A stretch of 64,000 bases of DNA. Source: Pontibacillus salipaludis (GTDB lineage Bacteria; Bacillota; Bacilli; Bacillales; BH030062). Shown here in pieces: positions 1-7,826 of this stretch. Every line of letters starts with the position of its first letter. The first letter of the stretch is position 1. Made by a program: the position numbers and the translations under genes. The notes under the pieces are model-generated. The model saw only the letters and a program-made list of their open reading frames with translations, did not search any database and had not been told where the DNA came from. The stretch spans positions 1-64,000 of the forward strand of contig NZ_BMIN01000010.1 of assembly GCF_014642405.1 (NCBI RefSeq), in the 5' to 3' direction.

Positions 1-120
1 TGCCTCCGACTTCCTTTAGATTCTGGGTCGCCCCAGACACCCTTGTCTTTGGCTAACGGCTACAACGACCTTCACCGTTCGGGACTTTAACCCTAAAGCT
101 TACGTCCATGCCGGGCACAC
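1..120 (-). mobile_element. Group IIC intron, 5' end (runs off the left edge)
   Basis: Read on the minus strand, this stretch begins GTGTGCCCGGCATGG and continues with AGGGTTAAAGTCCCGAAC, GGTGAAGG, GTTAGCC, CAAGGGTGTC and GGAATC-like blocks. From memory this order matches the start of domain I of bacterial group IIC introns such as the Oceanobacillus iheyensis intron. The presumed first intron base is position 120, directly after the T-run of the uspA terminator. Class IIC introns are known to insert downstream of Rho-independent terminators, so the location fits. Only about 120 nt lie in the window, so the reverse transcriptase, domains V/VI and the 3' splice site cannot be assessed. Confidence 0.82.
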
Positions 121-121
121 C

Positions 122-155
122 AAAAAAAGCCAGAACCCGCTACGGGTTCTGGCTT
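122..155 (-). terminator. Rho-independent terminator of the universal stress gene
   Basis: A 12-bp stem (AGCCAGAACCCG at 128-139 with its complement at 143-154) and a 3-nt loop are followed on the minus strand by seven T. It serves the gene at 184-606 and is the apparent insertion target of the adjoining intron. Confidence 0.9.
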
Positions 156-183
156 AATTGATACCAACTTTCTTCCTTATTTA

Positions 184-606
184 TTACTTCACGATCATAA
201 CCGGACATTGAGCTCCAAGGGTCACTTTGTGAGAAACACTACCTAAAACGACTTCTTGGAGAGCGTTTAGACCTCGACTCCCCATGATGACAATATCGTA
301 TTCCTCTTCGTTAGCTACGCGAGTGAGTTCTGTTCCTGGATCACCTTTTAACAGTTTAAAATCATAACTTACTTCTTTGCGATCGAATAAACCTTCAATC
401 GGTTTAACGCGTTCGTGCCTTTTTTGTTCTAGGAGACTCATACTGCTTCCCTCTGTAAGAACATCGTGCTTAGAGGCGGCTGGGTCGACGACATAGGCAA
501 TGGTTATCCTTGCACATGCTTCAATCTTAGCAAGGTGTGCAGCTTTATGAGCAGCTCTCAGAGCAGATTCAGATCCATCTGTGGCTAGAAGTATTCGTTG
601 ATACAT
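184..606 (-). CDS. Universal stress protein, UspA family (ATP-binding type)
   Basis: This 140-residue cytoplasmic protein has the single-domain UspA fold pattern: an MYQRILLATDGS start, and near residue 108 a G-x2-G-x9-G-S motif (GSRG, then nine residues, then GS). That motif marks the ATP-binding branch of the family. Family members take part in stress and ion-homeostasis responses, but the partner cannot be read here. The start is supported by AGGGGGGAG upstream. It is divergent from the SulP transporter at 885, and SulP/UspA pairing is common in bacteria, so a role linked to that transporter is plausible but inferred. Confidence 0.9.
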   Translation of the reverse strand: MYQRILLATDGSESALRAAHKAAHLAKIEACARITIAYVVDPAASKHDVLTEGSSMSLLEQKRHERVKPIEGLFDRKEVSYDFKLLKGDPGTELTRVANEEEYDIVIMGSRGLNALQEVVLGSVSHKVTLGAQCPVMIVK

Positions 607-800
607 AACAAAACTCCCCCCTAATATATGGCTATACTTCTTATCATACCACGGTTTTAAGCTCTAAAGGACCCTTAAATATTCAGACAAAAAAATGTCA
701 TTTTTATGGTTCAGGGGTCTTTAGGCAAGCATGTACGAGGAATTTGAAGAAAAAACCTTATTTAAACGCTTACATGGGGTTATTTGTTTTACGGTCTTCG

Positions 801-809
801 TGTTATAAT
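801..809 (+). promoter_or_regulatory. Extended -10 promoter of the SulP gene
   Basis: TGTTATAAT gives a TG-extended -10 with a perfect TATAAT at 804-809; the -35 is weak. The transcript would carry a small hairpin (GCTTTCG 832-838 with CGAAAGC 846-852) before the ribosome site. The promoter lies inside the longer reading frame open from 744, which supports the downstream TTG start at 885. Confidence 0.65.
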
Positions 810-884
810 CACTCTCGTTGCAATCGGATTTGCTTTCGGCGCGGTCGAAAGCCAACATTAAAAACTGAAGAAAGAGGTGTCGAT

Positions 885-2357
885 TTGAACCTAGAAACAA
901 TTAAACAACAATGGTTCGGTAACGTTAAGGGTGACGTTATGGCTGGTATTGTCGTTGCTCTTGCTCTGATTCCTGAAGCTATCGCCTTCTCTATCATTGC
1001 AGGCGTAGACCCTAAAGTCGGCTTGTATGCATCCTTCTGTATTGCGGTTGTCATTGCTTTTACCGGCGGTCGATCTGGTATGATCTCAGCGGCCACAGGG
1101 GCTATGGCGCTCTTGATGGTGACACTGGTTAAAGATCATGGCTTAGAATATCTATTGGCTGCTACGATTTTAACCGGTATTTTGCAATATTTATTTGGTG
1201 TATTGAAGGTCGCCAAATTTATGAAGTTTATCCCCCGCTCAGTTATGATCGGGTTCGTAAACGCCTTGGGAATTCTGATCTTTACAGCTCAGCTTCCACA
1301 CTTTGAAGGTGAAGGAATGGCCATGTACCTAATGGTTGCAGGTTCTCTTGCGATTATTTACATCCTACCTCGCTTTACAACTGTGATCCCTGCTCCTCTT
1401 GTTGCCATTATCGTTATGACAGTTATTGCTCTAACAACAAGCGTGGGAGTTCGAACAGTAGGAGACATGGGTACATTACCAAGTGAACTACCAATGTTCC
1501 TGATTCCTGAAATCCCATTAAATTTCGAAACGCTTCAAATTATATTCCCATATGCATTTGCATTATCAATCGTGGGACTACTTGAATCGTTACTAACAGC
1601 TCAAATCGTAGACGACATGACGGACACGCCGAGTGACAAGAACAAAGAAGCTCGTGGTCAAGGTATTTCTAACGTCGTTACTGGATTTTTTGGCGGCATG
1701 GCCGGCTGTGCGATGATTGGTCAATCTGTCATTAATGTAAAATCCGGTGGACGTGGAAGACTTTCCACTTTAATAGCAGGCTTGTTCTTATTATTCTTGA
1801 TTCTCGTTTTACAAGATATCCTTGTCCAAATCCCAATGGCAGCTCTTGTAGGTGTAATGATTATGGTATCGATCGGTACTTTCGATTGGTCTTCTCTAAC
1901 GAAGCTACATCGTATGCCCGTTACTGACGCAGCTGTTATGATTGTAACCGTAGGAACAGTTGTTTACACACACAACCTATCCCTTGGAGTATTTGCAGGT
2001 ATTATCTTAAGTGCGATCTTCTTCGTTGCAAAAATCTCTAATATTCACGTGGAGAAGACATTAGATGCTGAGCATAGTAAGCGTATGTACCGTGTAACCG
2101 GTCAAATGTTCTTCGCATCTATTTCCGAATTCGCGGATTACTTTGATTATAAAGAAGAAGTAGACACAGTAGCGATTGACTTTAGTACCACACACGTTTG
2201 GGACGACTCAGCGGTTGGAGCGATTGATAAAGTCGTGATGAAATTCCAAGAACAAGGGACCAACGTGGAAATTATGGGACTTAATGACGCAAGCTCTACT
2301 TTAGTAAACAAACTTGCTGTCCACGATAAACCAAATGCCAAAGCATCTGGCCATTAA
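885..2357 (+). CDS. SulP-family anion transporter with C-terminal STAS domain
   Basis: An integral membrane protein of about 490 residues, resembling Bacillus YbaR/YvdB. The N-terminal region carries the SulP signature ([19 protein letters not shown]), followed by 10-12 hydrophobic segments, and the last ~90 residues form a STAS domain ([20 protein letters not shown]). Family members carry sulfate, bicarbonate or other anions; the substrate is not readable here. The frame is open from an ATG at 744, but the TTG at 885 is preferred because GAAAGAGGTG sits just upstream and a promoter lies at 801-809. The universal stress gene is divergent. Confidence 0.9.
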   Translation: MNLETIKQQWFGNVKGDVMAGIVVALALIPEAIAFSIIAGVDPKVGLYASFCIAVVIAFTGGRSGMISAATGAMALLMVTLVKDHGLEYLLAATILTGILQYLFGVLKVAKFMKFIPRSVMIGFVNALGILIFTAQLPHFEGEGMAMYLMVAGSLAIIYILPRFTTVIPAPLVAIIVMTVIALTTSVGVRTVGDMGTLPSELPMFLIPEIPLNFETLQIIFPYAFALSIVGLLESLLTAQIVDDMTDTPSDKNKEARGQGISNVVTGFFGGMAGCAMIGQSVINVKSGGRGRLSTLIAGLFLLFLILVLQDILVQIPMAALVGVMIMVSIGTFDWSSLTKLHRMPVTDAAVMIVTVGTVVYTHNLSLGVFAGIILSAIFFVAKISNIHVEKTLDAEHSKRMYRVTGQMFFASISEFADYFDYKEEVDTVAIDFSTTHVWDDSAVGAIDKVVMKFQEQGTNVEIMGLNDASSTLVNKLAVHDKPNAKASGH

Positions 2358-2363
2358 AAAATG

Positions 2364-2404
2364 CAAGATCCCCTGCCGCTAAGCGTCAGGGGATCTTTTT
2401 TATG
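2364..2404 (+). terminator. Terminator of the SulP gene
   Basis: The arms AGATCCCCTG and CAGGGGATCT enclose a short loop and are followed by six T. Confidence 0.92.
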
Positions 2405-2439
2405 CTATCATTTTAGGGGGTAACGATTGCTGTGTAGAT

Positions 2440-2586
2440 TTACATGAAATAATGTTGTACAAGAAGTGCGAGTGATGTAAGGACAAGTGTTCCATAGTTA
2501 AACAAGAAGTTATTCTCTTTCGAAAACTGTTGCTCTCTTCCCGTGAGTGATACCATGGCTTGTTTACGCAATTTGGTCTCTTCCAT
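2440..2586 (-). CDS. Putative small single-span membrane protein (48 aa)
   Basis: A 48-codon frame starts MEETKLRKQAMVSLTG and ends in a hydrophobic stretch, FNYGTLVLTSLALLVQHYFM, which reads as one membrane span. The charged N-terminus and hydrophobic C-terminus look like a real small protein and not random sequence. It lies in an otherwise empty 370-bp gap between the SulP terminator and the chrA terminator. The ribosome site is weak (GGTGAT about 9-12 nt upstream), which lowers confidence. I do not recognise the family. Confidence 0.4.
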   Translation of the reverse strand: MEETKLRKQAMVSLTGREQQFSKENNFLFNYGTLVLTSLALLVQHYFM

Positions 2587-2726
2587 CAGTTCTAATCACC
2601 ACTTTTGTAAACGTTTTCATTTTGTGAACCCATCATACCACACCCCTCAATTGTCTGACAAGTCTGATAATTATATTTTTATAGTAGACTTTAATCCCAC
2701 CACTTTAAATGTCTCAGCTTCGTGTA

Positions 2727-2758
2727 CAAAAAAAAAGATATGGTTTCCCATATCTTTT
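2727..2758 (-). terminator. Terminator of the chromate-transporter gene
   Basis: The arms AAAAGATATGG and CCATATCTTTT flank a 4-nt loop. On the minus strand they are followed by a T-run (A-run at 2728-2736 on the plus strand). Confidence 0.88.
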
Positions 2759-2773
2759 CCACTTCAACATTAT

Positions 2774-3940
2774 TTATACGATTGCCGATACAACAACGTA
2801 GGCAAGGACTGTCAGGATTACAACGAGCCACGCAGGGCGCTTCCAGAAATATAATAGCGCAAATGAGCCCAGGCTTACTGCTACATCTTTAGGTGCTTGG
2901 ATCGCACTTGTCCAAATCGGATCGTAGAATGCTGCAAGCAATAGACCAACTACAGCTGCATTTACACCTAGCAAGGCCGCACGTACTCGTTTTACCTTGC
3001 GGAGTGAGTTCCAAAAAGGCAGGACGCCAATTAACAGCAAGAATGATGGTAGAAACATCGCTAAGGATGCCACAATTCCGCCTGGGACACCTTTTACGAC
3101 TGTCCCAATATAACTTGAGAACGTGAACATAGGGCCAGGTACAGCTTGTGTTGCCCCATACCCTGCTAAGAATAGATCCTTAGAAATAAGTGCAGACACA
3201 ACTTCAGCTTCTAACATAGGCAGAACGACGTGACCTCCACCAAATACAATAGAACCAACTCGATAGAAGATATCAAAAATCGTCACGTATATGGATGAGC
3301 TAGCATTCGCCACAACAGGAATAAACGCAAGCAAAGCAGCAAAGATCGTTAGGGAGATGATTCCTGTTCGTTTCTTGAAGCGAAGTCCCACATCCTGTCC
3401 TTCAGGTAACTCAGCATTACGATAGAGGATAATACCACTCATAGCACCAGCTAGAATCACAACAATCTGGAATAAAGCAGTTTGATAAAACAGCAATGCG
3501 ATAGCTGCTAGAATCGCAATCGTAATACGAGGACGATCCGGTGTTAACTTCTTGCCCATATTCATGATCGCATGAGCCACTACCGCTACAGCGACAACTT
3601 TTAATCCTTTCACCCAAGAAGCATCTTGGATTCCTAAAGAATGAACCGTGAGCGCGAAGAGGATTAGGGCTACAATAGACGGAAGGGTAAACCCAATCCA
3701 CGCACAAATCCCCCCTAAGATTCCACCACGAACCATACCAATAGAGATTCCTACCTGACTACTAGCAGGACCAGGTAAAAATTGGCACAACGCAATAAGG
3801 TCTGCATAACTTTTATCATCAAGCCATTTTCGCCTTTTCACATACTCATCTTGGAAGTACGCCAAGTGAGCAACAGGGCCTCCGAACGAGGTCAACCCCA
3901 ACCGAAAAGCGACAAGCAAAATTTCTATGTATGTCTTCAC
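2774..3940 (-). CDS. chrA: Chromate (ChrA/CHR) family transporter, two-domain form
   Basis: A polytopic membrane protein of 388 residues with two tandem CHR domains. The first has LTSFGGPVAHLAYFQDEYV and FLPGPASSQVGI; the second, from about residue 230, has the equivalent FGGGHVVLPML and AVPGPMFTFSSYIG. Characterised members export chromate or take up sulfate-like anions; the native substrate is unknown. The GTG at 3940 is preferred because GAAGGAGG lies 7 nt upstream; the frame upstream to 4006 contains that ribosome site as codons. It stands alone between its terminator and the small GNAT-like gene. Confidence 0.88.
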   Translation of the reverse strand: MKTYIEILLVAFRLGLTSFGGPVAHLAYFQDEYVKRRKWLDDKSYADLIALCQFLPGPASSQVGISIGMVRGGILGGICAWIGFTLPSIVALILFALTVHSLGIQDASWVKGLKVVAVAVVAHAIMNMGKKLTPDRPRITIAILAAIALLFYQTALFQIVVILAGAMSGIILYRNAELPEGQDVGLRFKKRTGIISLTIFAALLAFIPVVANASSSIYVTIFDIFYRVGSIVFGGGHVVLPMLEAEVVSALISKDLFLAGYGATQAVPGPMFTFSSYIGTVVKGVPGGIVASLAMFLPSFLLLIGVLPFWNSLRKVKRVRAALLGVNAAVVGLLLAAFYDPIWTSAIQAPKDVAVSLGSFALLYFWKRPAWLVVILTVLAYVVVSAIV

Positions 3941-4036
3941 ACAATTGCCTCCTTCACTAAACATCCCCCTCATTTTATAGGGAAGCGTCTTTGGAGGCAA
4001 TAGCATGAATGATATATTTACATTCTTGTAATCAAC

Positions 4037-4429
4037 CTAAACGGTTTCTTCTTTTTTATGTGCCAGCGTTTCATCTAGTAAACGCTTCTCTAACGTGGAC
4101 TCAATTCCTGCATGTTTATATTTCGGAGATACGGTCAACTCAACATATTCGAAGCAATCATAAATGCCTTCGGCTCTATGCTCACCTGCAGGTTCTAAAT
4201 CAGATCGTTTCACGTCCTTCTTTACACAATGATAGCCATACGCATATCCAACAACCTTCCCCTTACACAGAGCAATCCAACCTTTATGACCTTCTTCATA
4301 AGCATCCTTTATAATTTGCGAGCGAATAGACTCACCTGTTTTCTCACCTTCACACATTTCAAGAGACAGAGACACTACATCTTCTATATAACCGCTCGTC
4401 TCATCAAACGGTACATAAGATATCAACAT
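4037..4429 (-). CDS. Short GNAT-like acetyltransferase, motif A eroded
   Basis: A protein of 130 residues. The central part (GHKGWIALCKGKVVGYAYG, then YVELTVSPKYKHAGIESTLE) follows the beta4 and motif A pattern of GNAT N-acetyltransferases. The acetyl-CoA pyrophosphate loop normally reads (Q/R)xxGxG/A, but here it is KHAGIES, lacking the second glycine. The chain ends soon after motif A, so the usual motif B region is missing. It may be a degenerate or truncated enzyme, or a divergent small family. The substrate is unknown. Confidence 0.55.
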   Translation of the reverse strand: MLISYVPFDETSGYIEDVVSLSLEMCEGEKTGESIRSQIIKDAYEEGHKGWIALCKGKVVGYAYGYHCVKKDVKRSDLEPAGEHRAEGIYDCFEYVELTVSPKYKHAGIESTLEKRLLDETLAHKKEETV

Positions 4430-4498
4430 TTCAGTTCACTCCTTATTCTTACCAGACCATTCCCTTTTTTGCTACAAATGTAAACCCTTTTATTGTGT

Positions 4499-4540
4499 TA
4501 AAATAATAAACGGCACTGGCATTTCATAGCCAGTACCGCT
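4499..4540 (-). terminator. Terminator of the HPr-like gene
   Basis: CGGCACTGGC (4511-4520) pairs with GCCAGTACCG (4529-4538) with one mismatch. The minus-strand downstream side is T-rich. Confidence 0.7.
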
Positions 4541-4548
4541 CTTTTTAG

Positions 4549-4818
4549 TTATGTTAGCCATTGTTTGACTTCTTCTAATGCTTCCGCACAATCTCTACCC
4601 TCGCATCGAATTAAAAGGCGATCTCCATTTTTAAGTCTTAAGTTAATCAACCCGAGGAAGCTTTTTAAGTTTACCTCTACCATACTTCCTTCCACATTCT
4701 TCACAAGATAAATTTCTGAGTCATAGCGTTGAATTTTATTACTTAATTCAATAATCGTTTGTGTTTCATCAATATTTACTGTAATTGATTCAGATACCTG
4801 CTCCACCTTATATTCCAC
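4549..4818 (-). CDS. HPr-like protein lacking the active-site histidine
   Basis: An 89-residue protein whose C-terminal two thirds align with HPr/Crh. RYDSEIYL matches the KYDADVNL region, VNLKSFLGLINL matches the Ser46 loop (VNLKSIMGVMSL in Bacillus HPr), and the C-terminal helix is EALEEVKQWL. The N-terminal loop holding His15 in HPr (GIHARPA) is replaced by NIDETQT, so phosphotransfer from enzyme I should be impossible. The serine phosphorylated by HPr kinase is kept. A Crh-like regulatory role is inferred. The start is a GTG with a weak ribosome site; a second GTG four codons later has AAGGTGG upstream and is an alternative. Confidence 0.7.
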   Translation of the reverse strand: MEYKVEQVSESITVNIDETQTIIELSNKIQRYDSEIYLVKNVEGSMVEVNLKSFLGLINLRLKNGDRLLIRCEGRDCAEALEEVKQWLT

Positions 4819-4878
4819 CTTTTTAATTTTTTTGTTGAATAGTATTCGTCCACATAAAAATAAGGAGCATATTCATTC

Positions 4879-5775
4879 CTATGAAATAAATGTTAACAAT
4901 GTTGAAATCGTCACAATACTCGCTAATGTAGTCACAAGTGTAATGCTTGAGACAAGTTCTGGCCTGGCATTAAATTCAACTGCATACATCGTCGTGGTTG
5001 CTGCTGAAGGCATTGCGGCAGATACAATTAATACTTTAGCAAGCAGAGGATCCACTGGCATAATCCATACTAGAAGCAGGGCAATAAGAGGTGAAACCAG
5101 AAGTCTGAGACTTGATGCATAGCTTACTTTCCCCCACTCCATCGATTTCACTGATATATCAGCCAACTGCATCCCTAAGACAATCATAACTCCAGGAATG
5201 GCAGCGTCAGCAATAAGATGAATAGCAGAAAATAGATTCTCTGGCATTGGGATATGTAATACATTCATGAGTAATGCAATGATGACAGCATAGGTAGCCG
5301 GCATTTTCATAACCGATTGTGCAGCCAACTTCATGCCAGACTGCCCTCTTGCCGCGTAATACACGCCAAAGAAATTCATGATAATAGCTTGTAAGACAAG
5401 AAAGGATACTGAATAGGCAAACCCTTCCTCACCAAATGCAAACAGGACAATTGGAGCCCCGTAATTACCTGAATTCATAAATGCGGTAGATAAAATCATA
5501 CCGCTCTCAACAGATTGATCATATCCCTTTATGACTTTTGTGATCTTATTAATAATTATAATAGCCGCAAGTAGACACGCCGAAAAGGCTACAATAATGA
5601 TATATTCACCATTTAGCTTCGCATCATAAAATGTTTCAAACACTAAGCACGGCGTTAAGATATAGATGGCAACTGTGGATACTGATTTAATATCTAACTG
5701 CTTCCACTTCTGAATACCAAACCCACATAAAAACACAAGAAGCACAGGAAAAACGACCTGGATAAACACACTCAC
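4879..5775 (-). CDS. AEC-family (auxin efflux carrier-like) permease
   Basis: An inner-membrane transporter of 298 residues with about ten hydrophobic segments in the two-half pattern of the AEC family. Recognisable parts are the N-terminal VVFPVLLVFLCGFGIQKW, the conserved MNSGNYGAPIVLFAFGEEG in the middle, and a GVMIVLGMQLAD segment in the second half. Bacterial members move malate, malonate or other organic acids; the substrate is not evident. It stands alone. The position of the first ATG matches the hydrophobic N-terminus. Confidence 0.85.
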   Translation of the reverse strand: MSVFIQVVFPVLLVFLCGFGIQKWKQLDIKSVSTVAIYILTPCLVFETFYDAKLNGEYIIIVAFSACLLAAIIIINKITKVIKGYDQSVESGMILSTAFMNSGNYGAPIVLFAFGEEGFAYSVSFLVLQAIIMNFFGVYYAARGQSGMKLAAQSVMKMPATYAVIIALLMNVLHIPMPENLFSAIHLIADAAIPGVMIVLGMQLADISVKSMEWGKVSYASSLRLLVSPLIALLLVWIMPVDPLLAKVLIVSAAMPSAATTTMYAVEFNARPELVSSITLVTTLASIVTISTLLTFIS

Positions 5776-5873
5776 TTGCGATCCCTTCTTTCATTCACAA
5801 TTGCTTTTCCTTCATCACGTTTGCTTCTTATTCCCAACCGATGCAAACTTCTGAACTATTCATAAACATAACG

Positions 5874-5902
5874 AGGATTCTTTACATAAAGTAAAGAATC
5901 CT
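5874..5902 (-). terminator. Stem-loop after the TRAP operon
   Basis: AGGATTCTTTAC pairs with GTAAAGAATCCT. The stem is perfect but the T-run is poor, so it may terminate transcription or protect the 3' end. Confidence 0.5.
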
Positions 5903-5911
5903 GTTAAGTAC

Positions 5912-7192
5912 TTATCCTCCCAAATTAGCTAACCACAAAGATAGTTGTGGAATAAAGATAATCAGACCAAGCGAGATTAACATAGCTATAAAGAAAGGTA
6001 GAATCGCTTTTGATAGTTCTTCAATTGAAAGTCCAGATATCCCTGAACCAACGAATAGATTAACACCTAGAGGTGGTGTAATAAATCCAATCGCTAAGTT
6101 TACAACCATTAAAATTCCAAAGTGGATCGGGTCGTAACCTAAGTTCGTAGCAATTGGCAGTAAGATCGGTGTAAGAATAATAATGGCAGCTAATGTATCC
6201 ATGAAGCAACCCACAATAAGAAGAAGGATGGTAATCATTAAGATAATAACAATATTACTATCACTTACAGATAACATAAAGCTTGCCACTTGTTCTGGAA
6301 TTCGTTCAATTGTAAGCAATCGCCCAAATGCTGTTGCGGTACCTACAATAATTAAGATCGTAGCAGTAGTTAGTGAAGAATCAATTAATAATTTAGGAAT
6401 ATGCTTTACTTTCAGTTCCCCGTACAAGAATAAACCTGCAATCAGACTGTACACTACGGCAATGACCGCTGCCTCGGTAGGAGTGAAGAAACCACCGTAA
6501 ATACCACCTAATATAATAACAGGGATAATAAGGGCCCACTTCGCTTCCCAGAAAGAAGTAAACACGTTTTTGAGTGTCATTTTCTCACCAGTTCCACCGT
6601 AATTGTGTTTCTTGGAGTAGATATACGCCCAAATCATTAGAGCAACCCCAACTAAGATCCCAGGGATAATTCCTGCCATAAACATTTTACCAACTGAAGC
6701 ACCACCAACTACACCATAAATAACCATTGGAATACTTGGCGGGATAATGACTCCAATTGAACCGGCTGCAGCCACTACAGCTGTGGCAAACTGTTTATCG
6801 TATCCTTTACGAACCATCGCAGGAATCATAATTCCCCCAATCGCCGCAACGGTTGCAGGTCCAGAACCTGAGATCGCCGCAAAGAACATACAAGTAACAA
6901 TGGTCGCCATTGCAAAGCCGCCTGTTTTGTTACCAACCAAGGCGTTTGCAAAATCAAAGAGTCGTTCTGATATGCCGCCCTTCCCCATGATCTCACCTGC
7001 TAGTATAAAGAAAGGTACTGCCATGATTGGGAAAGAGTCTACCGCTGTCACGAGTTCCTTCATAAGAAAATCTAGTGGAAGAGCTCCTGTATAAAGGATT
7101 GTTGCAAGCGACGATAATCCAAGAGCGATTCCAATAGGAACACTTAATAAGAGAAACAGAGTGAAACTTCCAAATAAAACACCCGCTGTCAT
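5912..7192 (-). CDS. dctM: TRAP transporter large permease (DctM)
   Basis: A membrane protein of 426 residues with roughly twelve hydrophobic segments. It has DctM landmarks: VPFFILAGEIMGKGGISERL, AAISGSGPATVAAIGGIMIP, and a PPSIPMVIYG turn with its counterpart TPPLGVNLFVG in the second half. It forms the sodium-coupled translocation channel with DctQ. Its start overlaps the DctQ stop by ATGA (7189-7192), so the two are translationally coupled. Given neighbouring gluconate genes, the substrate is probably gluconate or a related sugar acid (inferred). Confidence 0.93.
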   Translation of the reverse strand: MTAGVLFGSFTLFLLLSVPIGIALGLSSLATILYTGALPLDFLMKELVTAVDSFPIMAVPFFILAGEIMGKGGISERLFDFANALVGNKTGGFAMATIVTCMFFAAISGSGPATVAAIGGIMIPAMVRKGYDKQFATAVVAAAGSIGVIIPPSIPMVIYGVVGGASVGKMFMAGIIPGILVGVALMIWAYIYSKKHNYGGTGEKMTLKNVFTSFWEAKWALIIPVIILGGIYGGFFTPTEAAVIAVVYSLIAGLFLYGELKVKHIPKLLIDSSLTTATILIIVGTATAFGRLLTIERIPEQVASFMLSVSDSNIVIILMITILLLIVGCFMDTLAAIIILTPILLPIATNLGYDPIHFGILMVVNLAIGFITPPLGVNLFVGSGISGLSIEELSKAILPFFIAMLISLGLIIFIPQLSLWLANLGG

Positions 7193-7737
7193 GCTTCGAC
7201 TCCTCCCTTCTCTTCTTGCAATCTTTCACGGTCACCCGACACATTCATTTCTTCTTTTCCAATGAGCATCTTAAATTGCTTGTAGATATTTTGAAGCAGA
7301 CGGATTGCCGCTAAGCCCATCCCAATTGGCGCTGATAAATAAACAAGACCCATCGGTATATGTAACGCTGGAGATTGTTGACCAAACGATAAAAGTTTCA
7401 TCGCAATAGCTGATCCGTACTTCATCACAATAATAGCAAAAACCAAAAAGAGCAGATTAGACAAGATAGATAGAATTAGCTTTCCTTTATCTTTTAACAC
7501 CAAAAGCATTACGTCGACTTTTAAATGGCGTTGTTTCTTAACACCATAGCTGATCCCGATGTAGACAAGCCATATAAAGCAATATCGACCCAACTCTTCA
7601 GACCAAGAAAGTGAATTCCCCGCTAACCTCATCACTACTTGCAGAAAGATTACGGATACCATGACTGAAGAAAATACAACTAACAAAGCTTCTTCTAATC
7701 GTTGATCAATTAATTTTAGTAATCTCATCGTTTTCAC
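7189..7737 (-). CDS. dctQ: TRAP transporter small permease (DctQ)
   Basis: A protein of 182 residues with four membrane spans and the DctQ core pattern: SWSEELGRYCFIWLVYIGISYGVKKQRHLKVD. It bridges the membrane channel DctM. The C-terminal ~30 residues are charged and cytoplasmic. It is separated from the upstream dctP by 89 bp that hold a terminator-like structure, and overlaps dctM by 4 bp. Confidence 0.92.
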   Translation of the reverse strand: MKTMRLLKLIDQRLEEALLVVFSSVMVSVIFLQVVMRLAGNSLSWSEELGRYCFIWLVYIGISYGVKKQRHLKVDVMLLVLKDKGKLILSILSNLLFLVFAIIVMKYGSAIAMKLLSFGQQSPALHIPMGLVYLSAPIGMGLAAIRLLQNIYKQFKMLIGKEEMNVSGDRERLQEEKGGVEA

Positions 7738-7768
7738 CTCAGATCATGCTTGTCAATTACATTAGTAG

Positions 7769-7820
7769 AAAAAAGGGCACCTGGATAAGGTGTGGTCTAG
7801 AGCCAGGAAACCCTTGTTTT
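7769..7820 (-). terminator. Intra-operon attenuator between dctP and dctQ
   Basis: On the minus strand AAGGG..CCTGG pairs with CCAGG..CCCTT across a loop that can itself fold, followed by six T. Lying inside the operon, it would let most transcripts end after dctP. That fits the usual excess of binding protein over permease. Confidence 0.65.
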
Positions 7821-7826
7821 TAACCC

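Noticed and set aside
3417-3707. Cysteine-rich frame antisense in another frame within the ChrA gene
   Set aside because: It is a shadow of the well-supported ChrA frame, with no start signal.
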